Assembly: GCA_018660685.1 (NCBI GenBank)
Contig: JABJJW010000012.1
Location: 329,381 to 393,380 of the forward strand
Source: Flavobacteriales bacterium
Lineage (GTDB): Bacteria; Bacteroidota; Bacteroidia; Flavobacteriales_G; Salibacteraceae
Direction: 5' to 3'
DNA: 64,000 bases
Shown here: piece after piece, positions 27,590 through 37,124 of the stretch
Layout of the letters: the number at the start of each line of letters is the position of its first letter
Position numbering within the stretch: the first letter of the stretch is position 1
Program-made: the position numbers and the translations under genes
The notes under the pieces: generated by a model
What the model was told of the DNA's origin: nothing
Database searches by the model: none
The model's input: only the letters and a program-made list of their open reading frames with translations

Positions 27590-28384
27590 ATGCAACAATA
27601 CCACGATCTACTAAGACACATACTGGATAACGGAGCGGAAAAGGGTGACAGGACAGGCACAGGAACTGTAAGCAGTTTTGGTTACCAAATGCGTTTTGAT
27701 CTCAGCGAAGGCTTTCCGGTGCTCACGACAAAGAAGCTTCATCTCCGGTCAATAATTCATGAATTGCTTTGGTTTTTGCAAGGAGACACGAACATCCAAT
27801 ATTTGAAAGATAACAAGGTTCGTATCTGGGATGAGTGGGCTGACGAAAACGGCAATCTGGGCCCAGTTTATGGCTATCAGTGGAGATCGTGGCCAACTCA
27901 CGATGGTCGTAAAGTAGACCAGATCACAAACTTGATTGAGCAGATTAAGTCAAACCCAGATTCGAGGCGTCACATCGTGAGTGCTTGGAACGTCGCTGAC
28001 ATCGAAAACATGGCTCTCCCTCCTTGCCACACAATGTTTCAATTCTATGTTGCAGAAGGCAAATTGAGCTGTCAACTTTACCAAAGGAGCGCTGATGTCT
28101 TTCTCGGAGTGCCTTTTAACATTGCGTCCTATGCGCTTCTCACATTGATGGTTGCTCAAGTCTGCGATTTCGAGCCGGGTGACTTCGTACACACATTTGG
28201 TGACGTCCATTTGTATTCAAATCATATTGAGCAAGCACAACTTCAGCTCACACGTGATATCAAGTCACTGCCTACATTGAATATCAACCCAATGGTCAAG
28301 GACATCTTTTCATTTACGTATGAGGACTTCGAGTTGGTAAATTATGAACCACATCCTCACATTAAGGCTCAAGTCGCAGTATAA
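27590..28384 (+). CDS. thyA: Thymidylate synthase
   Basis: Converts dUMP to dTMP using methylene-tetrahydrofolate. The 264-residue protein starts [15 protein letters not shown] and has the classical features: RTGTGT near 21-26, YGYQWRSW (94-101), catalytic Cys146 in LPPCHT, and the substrate-binding [21 protein letters not shown] (166-186). Length is standard for the short bacterial enzyme. The stop is directly followed by the ATG of folA, so the two enzymes, which use and regenerate the same folate, are co-translated. Confidence 0.98.
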   Translation: MQQYHDLLRHILDNGAEKGDRTGTGTVSSFGYQMRFDLSEGFPVLTTKKLHLRSIIHELLWFLQGDTNIQYLKDNKVRIWDEWADENGNLGPVYGYQWRSWPTHDGRKVDQITNLIEQIKSNPDSRRHIVSAWNVADIENMALPPCHTMFQFYVAEGKLSCQLYQRSADVFLGVPFNIASYALLTLMVAQVCDFEPGDFVHTFGDVHLYSNHIEQAQLQLTRDIKSLPTLNINPMVKDIFSFTYEDFELVNYEPHPHIKAQVAV

Positions 28385-28885
28385 ATGAAGATTTCGTTGA
28401 TCGCCGCAATTGGTGAGAATAAAGTGATTGGTGCGAAAGGAGATTTGCCTTGGCATCTTCCGGATGACATGAAGTTCTTTTCGACGACCACACGAGGGCA
28501 TTACGTACTCATGGGAAGGAAGAATTATGATTCAATTCCATTGAAATTTAGACCTCTACCTGGTCGACCGAATATTGTGGTGACAAGGACAAATCAGATC
28601 AATGACCAGCACGTTCACGTGGTCAACACAATTGAGAAAGGCATACAATTGGCCAGAGAAGCAAGGGAAGAAGAACTGTTCATCATTGGTGGCGGTGATA
28701 TTTACCGACAAACTATCGGAATTGCCGACAAGCTCTATATCACTCATGTCGATGCCTCACCCGACGGTGACACACACTTTCCTGAATTCGATATTTCGGA
28801 ATACACCAAAACAACTCTTGAGCACCATCCTATGGATGATGTTCACAACTTCTCTTTCACAATCTGCGTCTACGATAAAAATTGA
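28385..28885 (+). CDS. folA: Dihydrofolate reductase
   Basis: NADPH-dependent reduction of dihydrofolate to tetrahydrofolate. The 166-residue protein begins MKISLIAAIGENKVIG and has GDLPWHLPDDMKFF (about 19-32) with the catalytic Asp in PWHLPDD, the NADPH-binding LMGRKNYDSIP and the loop IIGGGDIYRQ. The gene abuts thyA without a gap. The pairing is typical and gives one transcript for thymidylate supply. Confidence 0.97.
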   Translation: MKISLIAAIGENKVIGAKGDLPWHLPDDMKFFSTTTRGHYVLMGRKNYDSIPLKFRPLPGRPNIVVTRTNQINDQHVHVVNTIEKGIQLAREAREEELFIIGGGDIYRQTIGIADKLYITHVDASPDGDTHFPEFDISEYTKTTLEHHPMDDVHNFSFTICVYDKN

Positions 28886-28912
28886 TCGAATTTTCAACAT
28901 TCGTTAAATTTG
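28882..28912 (+). promoter_or_regulatory. Putative promoter of the lipoprotein gene
   Basis: TTG (28882-28884), 20 bases, then TAAATTTG (28905-28912) match the Bacteroidota consensus. The position supports ATG 28931 as the start, with a leader of about 12 bases, and rejects the upstream in-frame TTG. Confidence 0.65.
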
Positions 28913-28930
28913 TCTATCCTAGCCGTATCA

Positions 28931-29776
28931 ATGCGACCTCTACGACAAGTCTCTTTCATATTAGCCTCGGCGCTACTTCTTATTGGAACTGTAATTAGTT
29001 GCAACAAGAGCGATCGTGATGAAGATCTCGAAACACTTGCTGCAAGGGATTATGCGCTAGCCCATCACATCTTCGATGATGCTTTCAGAGAAGTGCATCG
29101 TTTTGCCATGAGAGATTCCTTACTCAATGACACAGGACTCATCATCTGGTTTGACGACTGTATTTATCGAGCAACCCTCGATGATACCGTGGCTGTTTTC
29201 CCGATCAACCTCACACTGAATTGGAGTGATGATGGTATCCAATGCCACGATGGATTCTATCGATACGGGATTATCAATGCAGAATTCACAGGAAAATACT
29301 TGAACAAAGGAACAACTGCGACCATCACTTTTGACGGATATCGAAAGGACAAGTACGACGTGAGCGGAACTGTGTACATCACGAATCTTGGATTGAACGC
29401 TGATGCAAAACGCCAATACCGGATGACGATCGAAGACGGGCTGGTCACCGGAACCAATATCGAGATTGAGATGAATGGCGAATACGTCATGGTCTGGAGT
29501 GACGGGTCGAGTACAGACAGCGCGATCGATGATGATGTCTTTTTAATTTCCGGCCTATCCTATGGTGAAAATTCACGTGGCAGTACGTTTACAGATGAGA
29601 TTACAACCCGCTATACGAACAAGCTGGCCTGCCAATGGTTTGTTTCAGGAAGATCTGAGATGAATATTCAGAATCTCAATACACGATATCTTAACTATGG
29701 TGATATTGATTCATGCGACAATCGATTGTTGTCTCGGAGAAATAACACGTACTTCAAAATAGAAGTCCCTTACTAA
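28931..29776 (+). CDS. Hypothetical lipoprotein
   Basis: Predicted lipoprotein of 281 residues starting at ATG 28931 with lipobox VISC. The mature part has an acidic start (SDRDEDLETLAARDYALAHHIFDDAF), a short segment with a Cys-containing turn (about residues 100-115), and an all-beta C-terminal half with repeated strands such as GTVYITNLGLN and VTGTNIEIEMNGEYVMVW. Several cysteines could form disulfides after export. I do not recognise a family. A promoter directly precedes it. Confidence 0.72.
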   Translation: MRPLRQVSFILASALLLIGTVISCNKSDRDEDLETLAARDYALAHHIFDDAFREVHRFAMRDSLLNDTGLIIWFDDCIYRATLDDTVAVFPINLTLNWSDDGIQCHDGFYRYGIINAEFTGKYLNKGTTATITFDGYRKDKYDVSGTVYITNLGLNADAKRQYRMTIEDGLVTGTNIEIEMNGEYVMVWSDGSSTDSAIDDDVFLISGLSYGENSRGSTFTDEITTRYTNKLACQWFVSGRSEMNIQNLNTRYLNYGDIDSCDNRLLSRRNNTYFKIEVPY

Positions 29777-31017
29777 GCCGCTCTTAGCTTCCTAAAAGTG
29801 CTCTTCTCAAACTTCTCTTTCGCATAATCCAAACTGATCTTGAAGTTTTCTGGCTTTGGATCCTGAGAAGGCAACTCGTACATCGCATCCATCATGATGG
29901 CCTCACAAATGGAACGAAGTCCTCGCGCTCCGAGCTTATATTCCATCGCTTGCTCCACAATGTAGTCGAGAACGTGTTTCTCGAATGACAATTTGATATC
30001 CTCCATTTCGAAGAGCCGCATGTATTGCTTAATCAAAGCATTTTTAGGCTCCGTCAATATTCGTCGCAAAGTACTTTGATCCAATGGGTTCAAGAATGCA
30101 ACCAAGGGGAGACGTCCAATAAGTTCTGGAATAAGACCGTACTCACGTAAGTCCGAAGGACTCACATATTGAAGGAGATTCTCTTTCTCAACTTCGCCTT
30201 CTTGTGTTTTACTGCGATAACCTATGGCTGATGTGTTAAGTCTTCTGGAAATGATTCGGTCAATTCCATCAAATGCACCACCACAGACAAACAATATATT
30301 CTTTGTGTCAATCTGTACCAGCTTCTGCTCAGGGTGCTTTCTACCGCCTTGAGGTGGAACACCCACAGTTGATCCTTCCAGTAGCTTTAAAAGGCCTTGT
30401 TGTACTCCTTCTCCACTCACATCTCTTGTAATTGAAGGATTATCTGATTTACGGCTGATCTTGTCCACCTCATCAATGAAGACAATTCCGCGCTCTGCGG
30501 CCTCTACATTGTATTCAGCGGCTTGAAGTAACCGGCTGAGTATGCTCTCAACGTCTTCACCAACATATCCTGCTTCCGTTAATACCGTTGCATCTGCAAT
30601 GCAGAACGGAACATTCAAGATTTTGGCAATTGTTCTTGCGAGGAGGGTTTTTCCTGTTCCGGTCTCCCCAACGAGGATCATGTTACTTTTTTCTATGGTA
30701 ACATCGCCTTCATCCTCTGTCTGTGAAATTCGCTTGTAATGGTTGTAAACCGCAACGCTCAAGTTCTTCTTGGCTTCATCCTGACCTATGACAAATTCAT
30801 CCAGGTGGGATTTCACTTCAAAGGGCTTGAGAAGGTTGACTGAGCCCAGAACAGAGTCTCTGAGTCTTGAGCTTAATTCTTCATCCACAATTCGTGATGC
30901 CTGCTGGATGCATCGGTCACAGATGTGACCAGTGATTCCGGCGATCATCACCGCGGTTTCGCGCTTGTCTCTTCCGCAGAAGCTACACTTGATTTGTTCT
31001 TCGGTTTGCCTTGCCAT
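29773..31017 (-). CDS. clpX: ATP-dependent Clp protease ATP-binding subunit ClpX
   Basis: AAA+ unfoldase that feeds tagged proteins to ClpP. The 414-residue protein has the N-terminal zinc-binding domain with Cys11, Cys14, Cys33 and Cys36, Walker A GETGTGKT (about 118-125), Walker [10 protein letters not shown] (about 178-186), pore-loop and sensor regions ([26 protein letters not shown]) and the ClpP-binding IGF-type loop region in the middle. Length is normal. It follows clpP after three bases; the order tig-clpP-clpX on one strand is the classical proteostasis operon. Confidence 0.98.
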   Translation of the reverse strand: MARQTEEQIKCSFCGRDKRETAVMIAGITGHICDRCIQQASRIVDEELSSRLRDSVLGSVNLLKPFEVKSHLDEFVIGQDEAKKNLSVAVYNHYKRISQTEDEGDVTIEKSNMILVGETGTGKTLLARTIAKILNVPFCIADATVLTEAGYVGEDVESILSRLLQAAEYNVEAAERGIVFIDEVDKISRKSDNPSITRDVSGEGVQQGLLKLLEGSTVGVPPQGGRKHPEQKLVQIDTKNILFVCGGAFDGIDRIISRRLNTSAIGYRSKTQEGEVEKENLLQYVSPSDLREYGLIPELIGRLPLVAFLNPLDQSTLRRILTEPKNALIKQYMRLFEMEDIKLSFEKHVLDYIVEQAMEYKLGARGLRSICEAIMMDAMYELPSQDPKPENFKISLDYAKEKFEKSTFRKLRAA

Positions 31018-31020
31018 GGC

Positions 31021-31701
31021 TTATGGTTTACGCTGGAGAACCTCGTCTATCATTCCATACTCCTTCGCCTCCTGGGCCTTCATCCAATAATCCCTGTCAC
31101 TGTCTTCCCAGACTTTCTTTGCCTTTTGATTCGTGTGCTCTGCGATTATGTCGTAGAGCTCTTCCTTGATTTTTCGAATTTCTTCAGCCGTAATTGCAAT
31201 ATCGGAAGCTTGGCCGCCCATTCCGCCCATTGGCTGATGGATCATGACTCTAGCGTGCTTCAAAGCTGTGCGCTTGCCTTTTTCTCCTGCACATAGTATT
31301 ACAGCGGCCATAGAAGCGGCCATTCCTGTGCAAATTGTAGCTACGTCACAATTGATGTATTGCATTGTATCATAAATACCAAGACCGGCATAAACAGAGC
31401 CTCCTGGGCTGTTTATATAGATCTGTATGTCCTTTCCTGAATCAGCGGATTCAAGGAAGAGTAACTGAGCTTGAATCACATTTGCGATGAAATCATCAAT
31501 AGGCAATCCTAAAAAGATGATACGATCCATCATCAACCGTGAAAAGACGTCTACTTCACGAAATGGCATTGGACGTTCTTCAATTACGGTACGTGTCATT
31601 CCCTGCGGATTTGGAGCCGCCTTAAGGTACTCATCAACAGATAATCCACTCATTCCTAAGTGATTGACTGCGTAATTTCTAAACTCTTTCTGATCGATCA
31701 T
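31021..31701 (-). CDS. clpP: ATP-dependent Clp protease proteolytic subunit
   Basis: Serine peptidase subunit that forms the tetradecameric chamber used by ClpX. The catalytic triad is visible: Ser130 in [10 protein letters not shown], His155 in VMIHQPMGG, and Asp204 in SDRDYWM. The 226-residue length includes an N-terminal extension of about 35 residues before VIEERPM, normal for Bacteroidota and possibly a propeptide. It starts right after tig and is followed by clpX three bases later. Confidence 0.98.
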   Translation of the reverse strand: MIDQKEFRNYAVNHLGMSGLSVDEYLKAAPNPQGMTRTVIEERPMPFREVDVFSRLMMDRIIFLGLPIDDFIANVIQAQLLFLESADSGKDIQIYINSPGGSVYAGLGIYDTMQYINCDVATICTGMAASMAAVILCAGEKGKRTALKHARVMIHQPMGGMGGQASDIAITAEEIRKIKEELYDIIAEHTNQKAKKVWEDSDRDYWMKAQEAKEYGMIDEVLQRKP

Positions 31702-31702
31702 T

Positions 31703-33112
31703 CTAAAACTTTAAAAAACTTGATATCTGATCCTTCAAATTGCCTTTTCCAGATCTACTAGAGGCTAATTTAACGAATTCATCAAAGGAGACTTCTTTTT
31801 CCTGAATCTTGACGGTATTCGAATAAAAAGAAGTTAAACGCTCATCGAGCAACTGATCATAGGTTTTTTGCACCTCTTCCTCCTTCTGCAGGAAGTTTTG
31901 AGCGAACTGATTCAACATTTCATCATCCACTTCTGGCTGACCGAAACTTTGGAATTGAGCCTTTATACTTTCCTTGACTCTAGCTTCTATATCAGTAAAC
32001 TCGACCTTGATTTCATTTGACTTTGCAATTTCTGACTCAATGAGTTGAGTTCGAAGCATGCGGCTATAATCGTCATACTCCTTGTCAATGTCTGCTTGCG
32101 TAATTGGCTTCTCCGGATTTTGTGATCCAGACTCCAATAACCATCGTTTTAAAAATTCATCCGGAAGCTCCAATTTCAGCTTGTCAATCAGCTTATCCTG
32201 AATATCGCGACGTAGCTTTTTGTCGCTGTCTCCTTCAAGGTACTTGGTCAAATCATCAGTGATCTTCAACCTAAATTCTTCCTCAGTACTCACCGCGCCT
32301 GGATTAAAAACTTTATCAAAGAGCTCTTGGTTAATCTCATGCGGATCTATTTTATGAATAGAATCAACGCGTAATTCGAAGTGCTTACTTAGATCGCTCA
32401 GTTGGTTAACTGGCACACCAATCATGGCGGATAAATCTGCATCCCCTTTACAGAGCTTTGCCGGTTCAACTACGAGCGTTTCCTGAACCTTCAGGCCTAC
32501 AAGCTTGTCTTTCGACGCCTTGTCATCAACATACTCCACCGCAATGGTCGTGTGATTGTGAACTCCACCTTCCTTTCGAGTCCCACTCTTGTCGCATTCG
32601 AAAAGGGTTCCGTAAATCATGTCAGTGTCTCCGACAAATTGAACCTCTTCACTCTGGCCATGACGACGCTGGAAGTCAACGACATACTTATTTAGTAATT
32701 CGTCGTCAACAATAATCTTGTACTTAGTAAACTTGTCTTTGTCATTGATGCTGACCTCAAAGTTGGGCGCAAGACCAAGCTCATAAGAGAATTCGAATGT
32801 CTTTTCAAAATCTAACTGCAGCTCTTCTTGATCTTTCGGAATCGGCTGTCCTAAGATGTTGAGCTCGTTTTCCTTGATATGAGAATTTAGGTTTTCAGAT
32901 AAAAGTTTGTTCAGCTCTTCAGCCAATACAGCTTTACCATACATTTTCTTGGCAACGCCAAATGGGACCTTTCCCGGGCGGAACCCTTGAAGTGTCATTT
33001 GCTTTCGGTGATTATCTAATACGCTTTTGACCGATTTCTCGTAGTCAGCAGGTTCAATCTTTATTGTCACCTGAGCATTTAAATCATCGATGTTTTCCTG
33101 TTTGATATCCAT
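31703..33112 (-). CDS. tig: Trigger factor
   Basis: Ribosome-associated chaperone and peptidyl-prolyl isomerase. The 469-residue protein has the N-terminal ribosome-binding domain with [18 protein letters not shown] (about 40-60), which holds the GFRxGKxP motif, a middle PPIase-like region, and a long charged helical C-terminal chaperone domain with several Gln/Lys/Glu-rich helices. Length is within the Bacteroidota range. It is the first gene of tig-clpP-clpX, with the tRNA-Leu gene and its terminator upstream. Confidence 0.93.
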   Translation of the reverse strand: MDIKQENIDDLNAQVTIKIEPADYEKSVKSVLDNHRKQMTLQGFRPGKVPFGVAKKMYGKAVLAEELNKLLSENLNSHIKENELNILGQPIPKDQEELQLDFEKTFEFSYELGLAPNFEVSINDKDKFTKYKIIVDDELLNKYVVDFQRRHGQSEEVQFVGDTDMIYGTLFECDKSGTRKEGGVHNHTTIAVEYVDDKASKDKLVGLKVQETLVVEPAKLCKGDADLSAMIGVPVNQLSDLSKHFELRVDSIHKIDPHEINQELFDKVFNPGAVSTEEEFRLKITDDLTKYLEGDSDKKLRRDIQDKLIDKLKLELPDEFLKRWLLESGSQNPEKPITQADIDKEYDDYSRMLRTQLIESEIAKSNEIKVEFTDIEARVKESIKAQFQSFGQPEVDDEMLNQFAQNFLQKEEEVQKTYDQLLDERLTSFYSNTVKIQEKEVSFDEFVKLASSRSGKGNLKDQISSFLKF

Positions 33113-33133
33113 TATAGAGGAATTAATGCTTAG

Positions 33134-33164
33134 AAATAAAAAAAGACCGATCAGAGCGGTCTTT
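33134..33164 (-). terminator. Rho-independent terminator after tRNA-Leu
   Basis: AAAGACCG (33142-33149) pairs with CGGTCTTT (33157-33164) around a seven-base loop. Read on the minus strand the stem is followed by a run of seven T. It ends the tRNA-Leu transcript just upstream of tig. Confidence 0.85.
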
Positions 33165-33200
33165 ATTCAATTAAATGATGGTCACCCATCTCTAGTTTAG

Positions 33201-33282
33201 TGCGGATGGAGGGACTCGAACCCACACGCCTTGCGGCACTAGATCCTAAGTCTAGCGCGTCTACCAATTTCGCCACATCCGC
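33201..33282 (-). tRNA. tRNA-Leu (anticodon UAG)
   Basis: An 82-nt class II tRNA. The acceptor stem GCGGATG pairs with CATCCGC, followed by discriminator A at 33201. The anticodon arm is CTAGA-CTTAGGA-TCTAG with anticodon TAG at the normal position, so it reads CUA/CUN leucine codons. The T arm contains GGTTCGAGTCC, and a long variable arm is present, as in leucine tRNAs. CCA is not encoded. A -7 element lies about 31 bases upstream. Confidence 0.95.
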
Positions 33283-33312
33283 ATCATAAAGAACAGCCTT
33301 AAAAAAGGGATG

Positions 33313-33320
33313 CAAAGATA
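33313..33320 (-). promoter_or_regulatory. Putative -7 element of the tRNA-Leu gene
   Basis: TATCTTTG on the minus strand is a perfect TAnnTTTG match, 31 bases before the tRNA 5' end at 33282. No TTG -33 element was found at 18-23 bases. Confidence 0.55.
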
Positions 33321-33355
33321 TAATTATTCGAAATTAAAATTGACTCAGGAAAAAG

Positions 33356-33385
33356 TTTGATTCGCTCGTGTGAAATCTACTTTTG
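33356..33385 (+). promoter_or_regulatory. Putative promoter of the flavin reductase gene
   Basis: TTTG (33356-33359), 18 bases, then TACTTTTG (33378-33385). It lies inside the upstream part of the open frame, supporting the ATG at 33402 as the true start. Confidence 0.65.
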
Positions 33386-33401
33386 CCATCAATTTCAATT
33401 T

Positions 33402-34292
33402 ATGAAAGTCGATCCTCGAGATATTCCAACGTCAAAGCTGCATGGTTACCTACTTGGAGCTATCGGCCCACGGCCAATAGCTTTCGCTTCTACCATGGAC
33501 GAAGACGGAAATCCAAACCTCAGTCCTTTTAGTTTCTTCAATGTGTTCTCTGCAAATCCTCCAATTCTCATCTTTTCCCCAGCAAGAAGAGGAAGAAACA
33601 ACACGACCAAACACACCTACGAAAACGCAAAACGAGTCAATGAGGTAGTGATCAATGTTGTGAATCACGACATGGTTCAGCAAATGTCGCTGTCAAGCAC
33701 CGAATATCCAGAAGGCGTTAATGAATTTGAAAAATCAGGCTTAACTCCGCTTGCCTCTGAAATGGTTAAACCATTCCGAGTAAAAGAATCGCCTGTTCAA
33801 TTTGAATGTAAAATCCAAGAAATTGTAGAACTAGGCCAAGAAGGTGGAGCAGGTAATCTGATCATTTGCGAGGTGGTTTTCATTCACATCAATGAAGAAG
33901 TTTTAGACTCCGATGGAAGAATTGATCAGACTAAGATTGACTTGGTTGGTCGAATGGGTGGTAATTACTATGTACGAGCACAAGGTGATGCCTTATTTGA
34001 GGTTGCGAAACCAATAAAAAGCTTAGGAATTGGAGTGGATCAAATCCCGGAACAAATCCGTAACAGTCACATTCTCAGTGGGAATAACTTGGGTCAACTC
34101 GGTAATATTGAAGAATTCCCGAACGAGACTGACGTCAACGAATGGAAACTAACAGAGTTGGCTGAAATGTTCGTAAAATTTGAAGAAGACAGTGCGCAAT
34201 TGGGGGTTGAATTACATAAACTTGCTCATGAGTTTTTGGAGAAAGGTGAAGTTGTTGAAGCCTGGAAAACCTTGCTCGCATATAACGACTAG
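33402..34292 (+). CDS. Flavin reductase family (FMN-binding) protein
   Basis: A 296-residue protein with the split-barrel FMN-binding domain of the flavin reductase-like family: LLGAIGPRPIAFASTMDEDGNPNLSPFSFFNVFSANPP is its signature block near the N-terminus (cited here in outline: RPIAFAST then PFSFFN). A C-terminal helical extension (about 210-296) follows. It may reduce flavin with NAD(P)H or serve as an FMN-dependent oxidoreductase; the substrate is unknown. The start is chosen by the promoter at 33356-33385; the longer frame would add 15 residues unlike the family. It is followed two bases later by the DUF3127 gene. Confidence 0.85.
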   Translation: MKVDPRDIPTSKLHGYLLGAIGPRPIAFASTMDEDGNPNLSPFSFFNVFSANPPILIFSPARRGRNNTTKHTYENAKRVNEVVINVVNHDMVQQMSLSSTEYPEGVNEFEKSGLTPLASEMVKPFRVKESPVQFECKIQEIVELGQEGGAGNLIICEVVFIHINEEVLDSDGRIDQTKIDLVGRMGGNYYVRAQGDALFEVAKPIKSLGIGVDQIPEQIRNSHILSGNNLGQLGNIEEFPNETDVNEWKLTELAEMFVKFEEDSAQLGVELHKLAHEFLEKGEVVEAWKTLLAYND

Positions 34293-34294
34293 AA

Positions 34295-34657
34295 ATGGAA
34301 GTAGAAGGAAGTATTAAGGTGGTTTTTGACATGCAATCATACGCATCAGGATTCACTAAAAAAGAGTTTGTTGTTACGACGAAAGAGCAATATCCACAGG
34401 ATATAAAACTGGAGTTGATCAAGGATAGAACCGATCTTATTGACCCATACAAGGCTGGAGACAATGTAAAAGTTCATTTCAACCTTCGGGGAAATGAATA
34501 CAACGGAAAATACTTTGTAAACCTTCAGGCTTGGAGAATTGAACCACTCAGTTCGGGAGTTCCAGAAACCGATGAAGGCTCTTCATTGGACGCGGGTGGA
34601 TTCCCGGAGGAACCAATGGTTTCTGGAGGGGCTGAAGAAGACGATTTACCGTTTTAA
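34295..34657 (+). CDS. DUF3127 OB-fold-like protein with SSB-like acidic tail
   Basis: A 120-residue protein. Residues about 1-85 match DUF3127 (start MEVEGSIKVV, then KKEFVVTTKEQYPQDIKLEL, KAGDNVKVHFNLRGNEYNGKYF), a Bacteroidota family with a probable OB fold. A Ser/Gly/Glu-rich linker follows, and the C-terminus is EEDDLPF. This closely resembles the acidic tip of single-stranded DNA-binding protein (DDDIPF-type), which docks partner proteins. Role unknown; nucleic-acid binding is inference. It overlaps the start of the AtoE gene by one base. Confidence 0.85.
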   Translation: MEVEGSIKVVFDMQSYASGFTKKEFVVTTKEQYPQDIKLELIKDRTDLIDPYKAGDNVKVHFNLRGNEYNGKYFVNLQAWRIEPLSSGVPETDEGSSLDAGGFPEEPMVSGGAEEDDLPF

Positions 34658-36033
34658 TGAGGGAAGGGTTGATTGAAACCTATATCAAAGCGGTCCGACG
34701 ACTGCTTCCTTCCCCTTTCACAATTGCCCTAATTCTTACAGGGTTCACCCTCGTTCTAGTTCTTGTCAAGCAAGTTGTTGGCTCTGGTACGTTTCAGCCT
34801 TTAACGACTATCGAGTGGTGGTCTAGTGGGCTTTGGAATGTTGGACTTATTGTCTTCGCATTTCAAATGATGCTCATGCTTGTGCTAGGCCATATACTGG
34901 CGCTGTCACCTTCTGTAGATCGTTTGATACAACGGGTTTTAAAGTATTGCACTACAAGTGCCAATTCCGCCGCACTCGTCGCATTCTCTACCATGTTTGT
35001 TGGCCTGTTCAACTGGGGGTTAGCCCTGATTTTCGGGGCAATTTTCGCTTACAAAGTCGGCAAGAAGGCCGAAACTGAAGGCCTCGCCATTAACTATCCA
35101 TTGGTTGGAGCCGCGGGTTATTCAGGACTCATGATTTGGCATGGAGGACTATCTGGATCTTCCTTGATTAAAGTTGCGGAACCTGGTCATCTGGCAGGTT
35201 TGATGGGAGATTCTTACCAAACCATATTACCTAATATGATCTCCCTTGGGAGTACTGTATTTTCTTGGATGAACATCGTATGTTCCATACTCCTGCTCGT
35301 CGTGGTTCCGTTTACAATGTACTGGCTTGGAAAGCGCACCCATTCCGAGATACCGTCGTTTTCAAAATTGCCAGAAGAAATTCCAAAGGAAGAAACTCAA
35401 ATTGGAGCCGAGCGATTTGACAACGCGCGCGTCGTTTCTCTAATCGCTGGATTATTTGTTTTGATCGCGGTTGTGGTTGAAGGAATAAAAACGGAAGGTG
35501 AAATTTTAAATTTCTTTAATCCGAACAACATCAACCTGCTCCTACTCGCACTCTGCTTAGTAAGTCATCGAAGTATAAATGCCTTTCTCAAAGCAACTGA
35601 GGAGGCTATTTCAGGAGCGTCCGGAATCTTGATTCAATTTCCACTCTATTTCGGAATTCTAGCGCTTATGAATCAAAGTGGGCTGATCACAAATATTTCA
35701 GATTTCTTCATTTCGATTTCGAACGAATGGACTTACCCAATTCTGACCTTTATAAGCGCTGGTTTGGTAAACATCTTCGTACCAAGCGGTGGTGGTCAAT
35801 GGGCGATTCAGGGGCCCATCATCATTCAGTCTTCGTTGGAATTGGGAGTGCCATTGAATAAGAGCATTTTAGCATTAGCCTATGGCGATCAAATAACAAA
35901 CATGCTGCAGCCCTTTTGGGCTCTGCCTTTATTGGGCATCACAAAACTCAAAGCAAGAGATATTCTTCCGTACACGCTCGTAATCTTCCTAGCGGGCAGT
36001 CTTGTTTTCTTGACGGTGCTTTTGCTGTTTTAG
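34657..36033 (+). CDS. AtoE family short-chain fatty acid transporter
   Basis: A 458-residue integral membrane protein with about 12 hydrophobic segments, assigned to the AtoE/TIGR00366-type short-chain fatty acid permease family. Recognised blocks are VGLFNWGLALIFGAIFA (about 112-128), YPLVGAAGYSGLMIWHGGLSGSS (about 148-170), FVPSGGGQWAIQGPI (about 373-387) and ALAYGDQITNMLQPFWALPLLG (about 410-431). It would import acetoacetate or butyrate-like acids; the substrate is family inference. It overlaps the DUF3127 gene by one base (TAATG). Confidence 0.88.
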   Translation: MREGLIETYIKAVRRLLPSPFTIALILTGFTLVLVLVKQVVGSGTFQPLTTIEWWSSGLWNVGLIVFAFQMMLMLVLGHILALSPSVDRLIQRVLKYCTTSANSAALVAFSTMFVGLFNWGLALIFGAIFAYKVGKKAETEGLAINYPLVGAAGYSGLMIWHGGLSGSSLIKVAEPGHLAGLMGDSYQTILPNMISLGSTVFSWMNIVCSILLLVVVPFTMYWLGKRTHSEIPSFSKLPEEIPKEETQIGAERFDNARVVSLIAGLFVLIAVVVEGIKTEGEILNFFNPNNINLLLLALCLVSHRSINAFLKATEEAISGASGILIQFPLYFGILALMNQSGLITNISDFFISISNEWTYPILTFISAGLVNIFVPSGGGQWAIQGPIIIQSSLELGVPLNKSILALAYGDQITNMLQPFWALPLLGITKLKARDILPYTLVIFLAGSLVFLTVLLLF

Positions 36034-37124
36034 ACTCTTTGAGTTCGGCCCTTCCAAATAAAGGTTGGCTTAACCAAAGACGCTGATGCCATGACCAGCA
36101 CGTAAATTGGGTAAATCAGGCTGAGCAAAATTGCGTGGCGCAGATCTACTCTTTCGTTCAGTCTGGCAAACCAGATTGTGTGATGTGACAGCTCCACGAG
36201 GAATCGAATCCCCAAATAAAGTATTGACCATATCCACATCTCTTGAAGAAACATCCATCCTAGTGTGTACAGATGAAGGACCGAGAGACAGAACAAGGTT
36301 GCCGAAAACATAGCTGCTCTCGTTCCCTGCTTTTGCTGCTTAGACAACCATCGTAAGCGCTGGTTCCAATGCGAGCTCCAAGATGGATTAGCTTTCGTAA
36401 TTACGGCTGCATCCTTCGAATAGCACTGAGCTCGATCCTCAGCAGGCAGGGCCGTTGCGAAGAAGACATCATCTCCACTCACATTTTCATTCTTTAGGGA
36501 CTCTCCAAAGAGATCTAAAACAGAATGGTGTAATAGCATATTTGCGCCATTCACCATAACAGGGATTCCTCGACTAAACAAGCTTTGAGAGACAACCTGA
36601 TTATTCAAATGCTCATGTCTTTCGATACCAGCGAACAGCGTATTCCCTTTGATTAATACTGGTCCAAAAACGGCCTTTGAACCACTCGATTGACATGTCG
36701 CTATCATCCGCTGAATCGTTGTTGGACCAACCTCACAATCCGCGTCGGTCAGATAAATCCATTCTGAACTGACTTGCTCAAGGCCGACCTTTAGTGCGTG
36801 CTTTTTACCCTGGACTGATGGCTCCAAAACTGTCATCTCAAGTCTTGACATTTCCGATGCTGCCTCCTTGGCTGTCCTCACTGTTTCATCGGAACTCGAA
36901 TCATCCACAAGGATGACATTCAGATTTTGCTCGAGACCAATAGAACCATTGAGTGACTTCAGAAGTTGAGCAATGTTTTGCTGCTCGTTTCTCACCGCTA
37001 CAAGAACTGAAACCGTCTGTTCAATCTCATTTTGCTCTACATCCACAGGCCTTTTATCAAGACCGTATGAAATCCAGATGAAGAAAAGAAACCAAAGAAA
37101 AAGAGCAAGTAGAATAAGGATCAT
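36030..37124 (-). CDS. Glycosyltransferase family 2
   Basis: A 364-residue GT2-type protein. An N-terminal hydrophobic segment (about 1-17) precedes the GT-A domain, with VAVRNEQQNIAQLL, the first acidic motif VDDSSSDE (about 74-81), TDADCEVG (about 122-129, the DXD equivalent) and the late QRLRWLSKQ motif. Two or three membrane helices follow (about 260-345). It resembles membrane glycosyltransferases that act on lipid-linked acceptors. It overlaps the flippase-like gene by four bases (ATGA at 37121-37124), so the two are translationally coupled and probably build one surface glycan or glycolipid. Confidence 0.88.
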   Translation of the reverse strand: MILILLALFLWFLFFIWISYGLDKRPVDVEQNEIEQTVSVLVAVRNEQQNIAQLLKSLNGSIGLEQNLNVILVDDSSSDETVRTAKEAASEMSRLEMTVLEPSVQGKKHALKVGLEQVSSEWIYLTDADCEVGPTTIQRMIATCQSSGSKAVFGPVLIKGNTLFAGIERHEHLNNQVVSQSLFSRGIPVMVNGANMLLHHSVLDLFGESLKNENVSGDDVFFATALPAEDRAQCYSKDAAVITKANPSWSSHWNQRLRWLSKQQKQGTRAAMFSATLFCLSVLHLYTLGWMFLQEMWIWSILYLGIRFLVELSHHTIWFARLNERVDLRHAILLSLIYPIYVLVMASASLVKPTFIWKGRTQRV

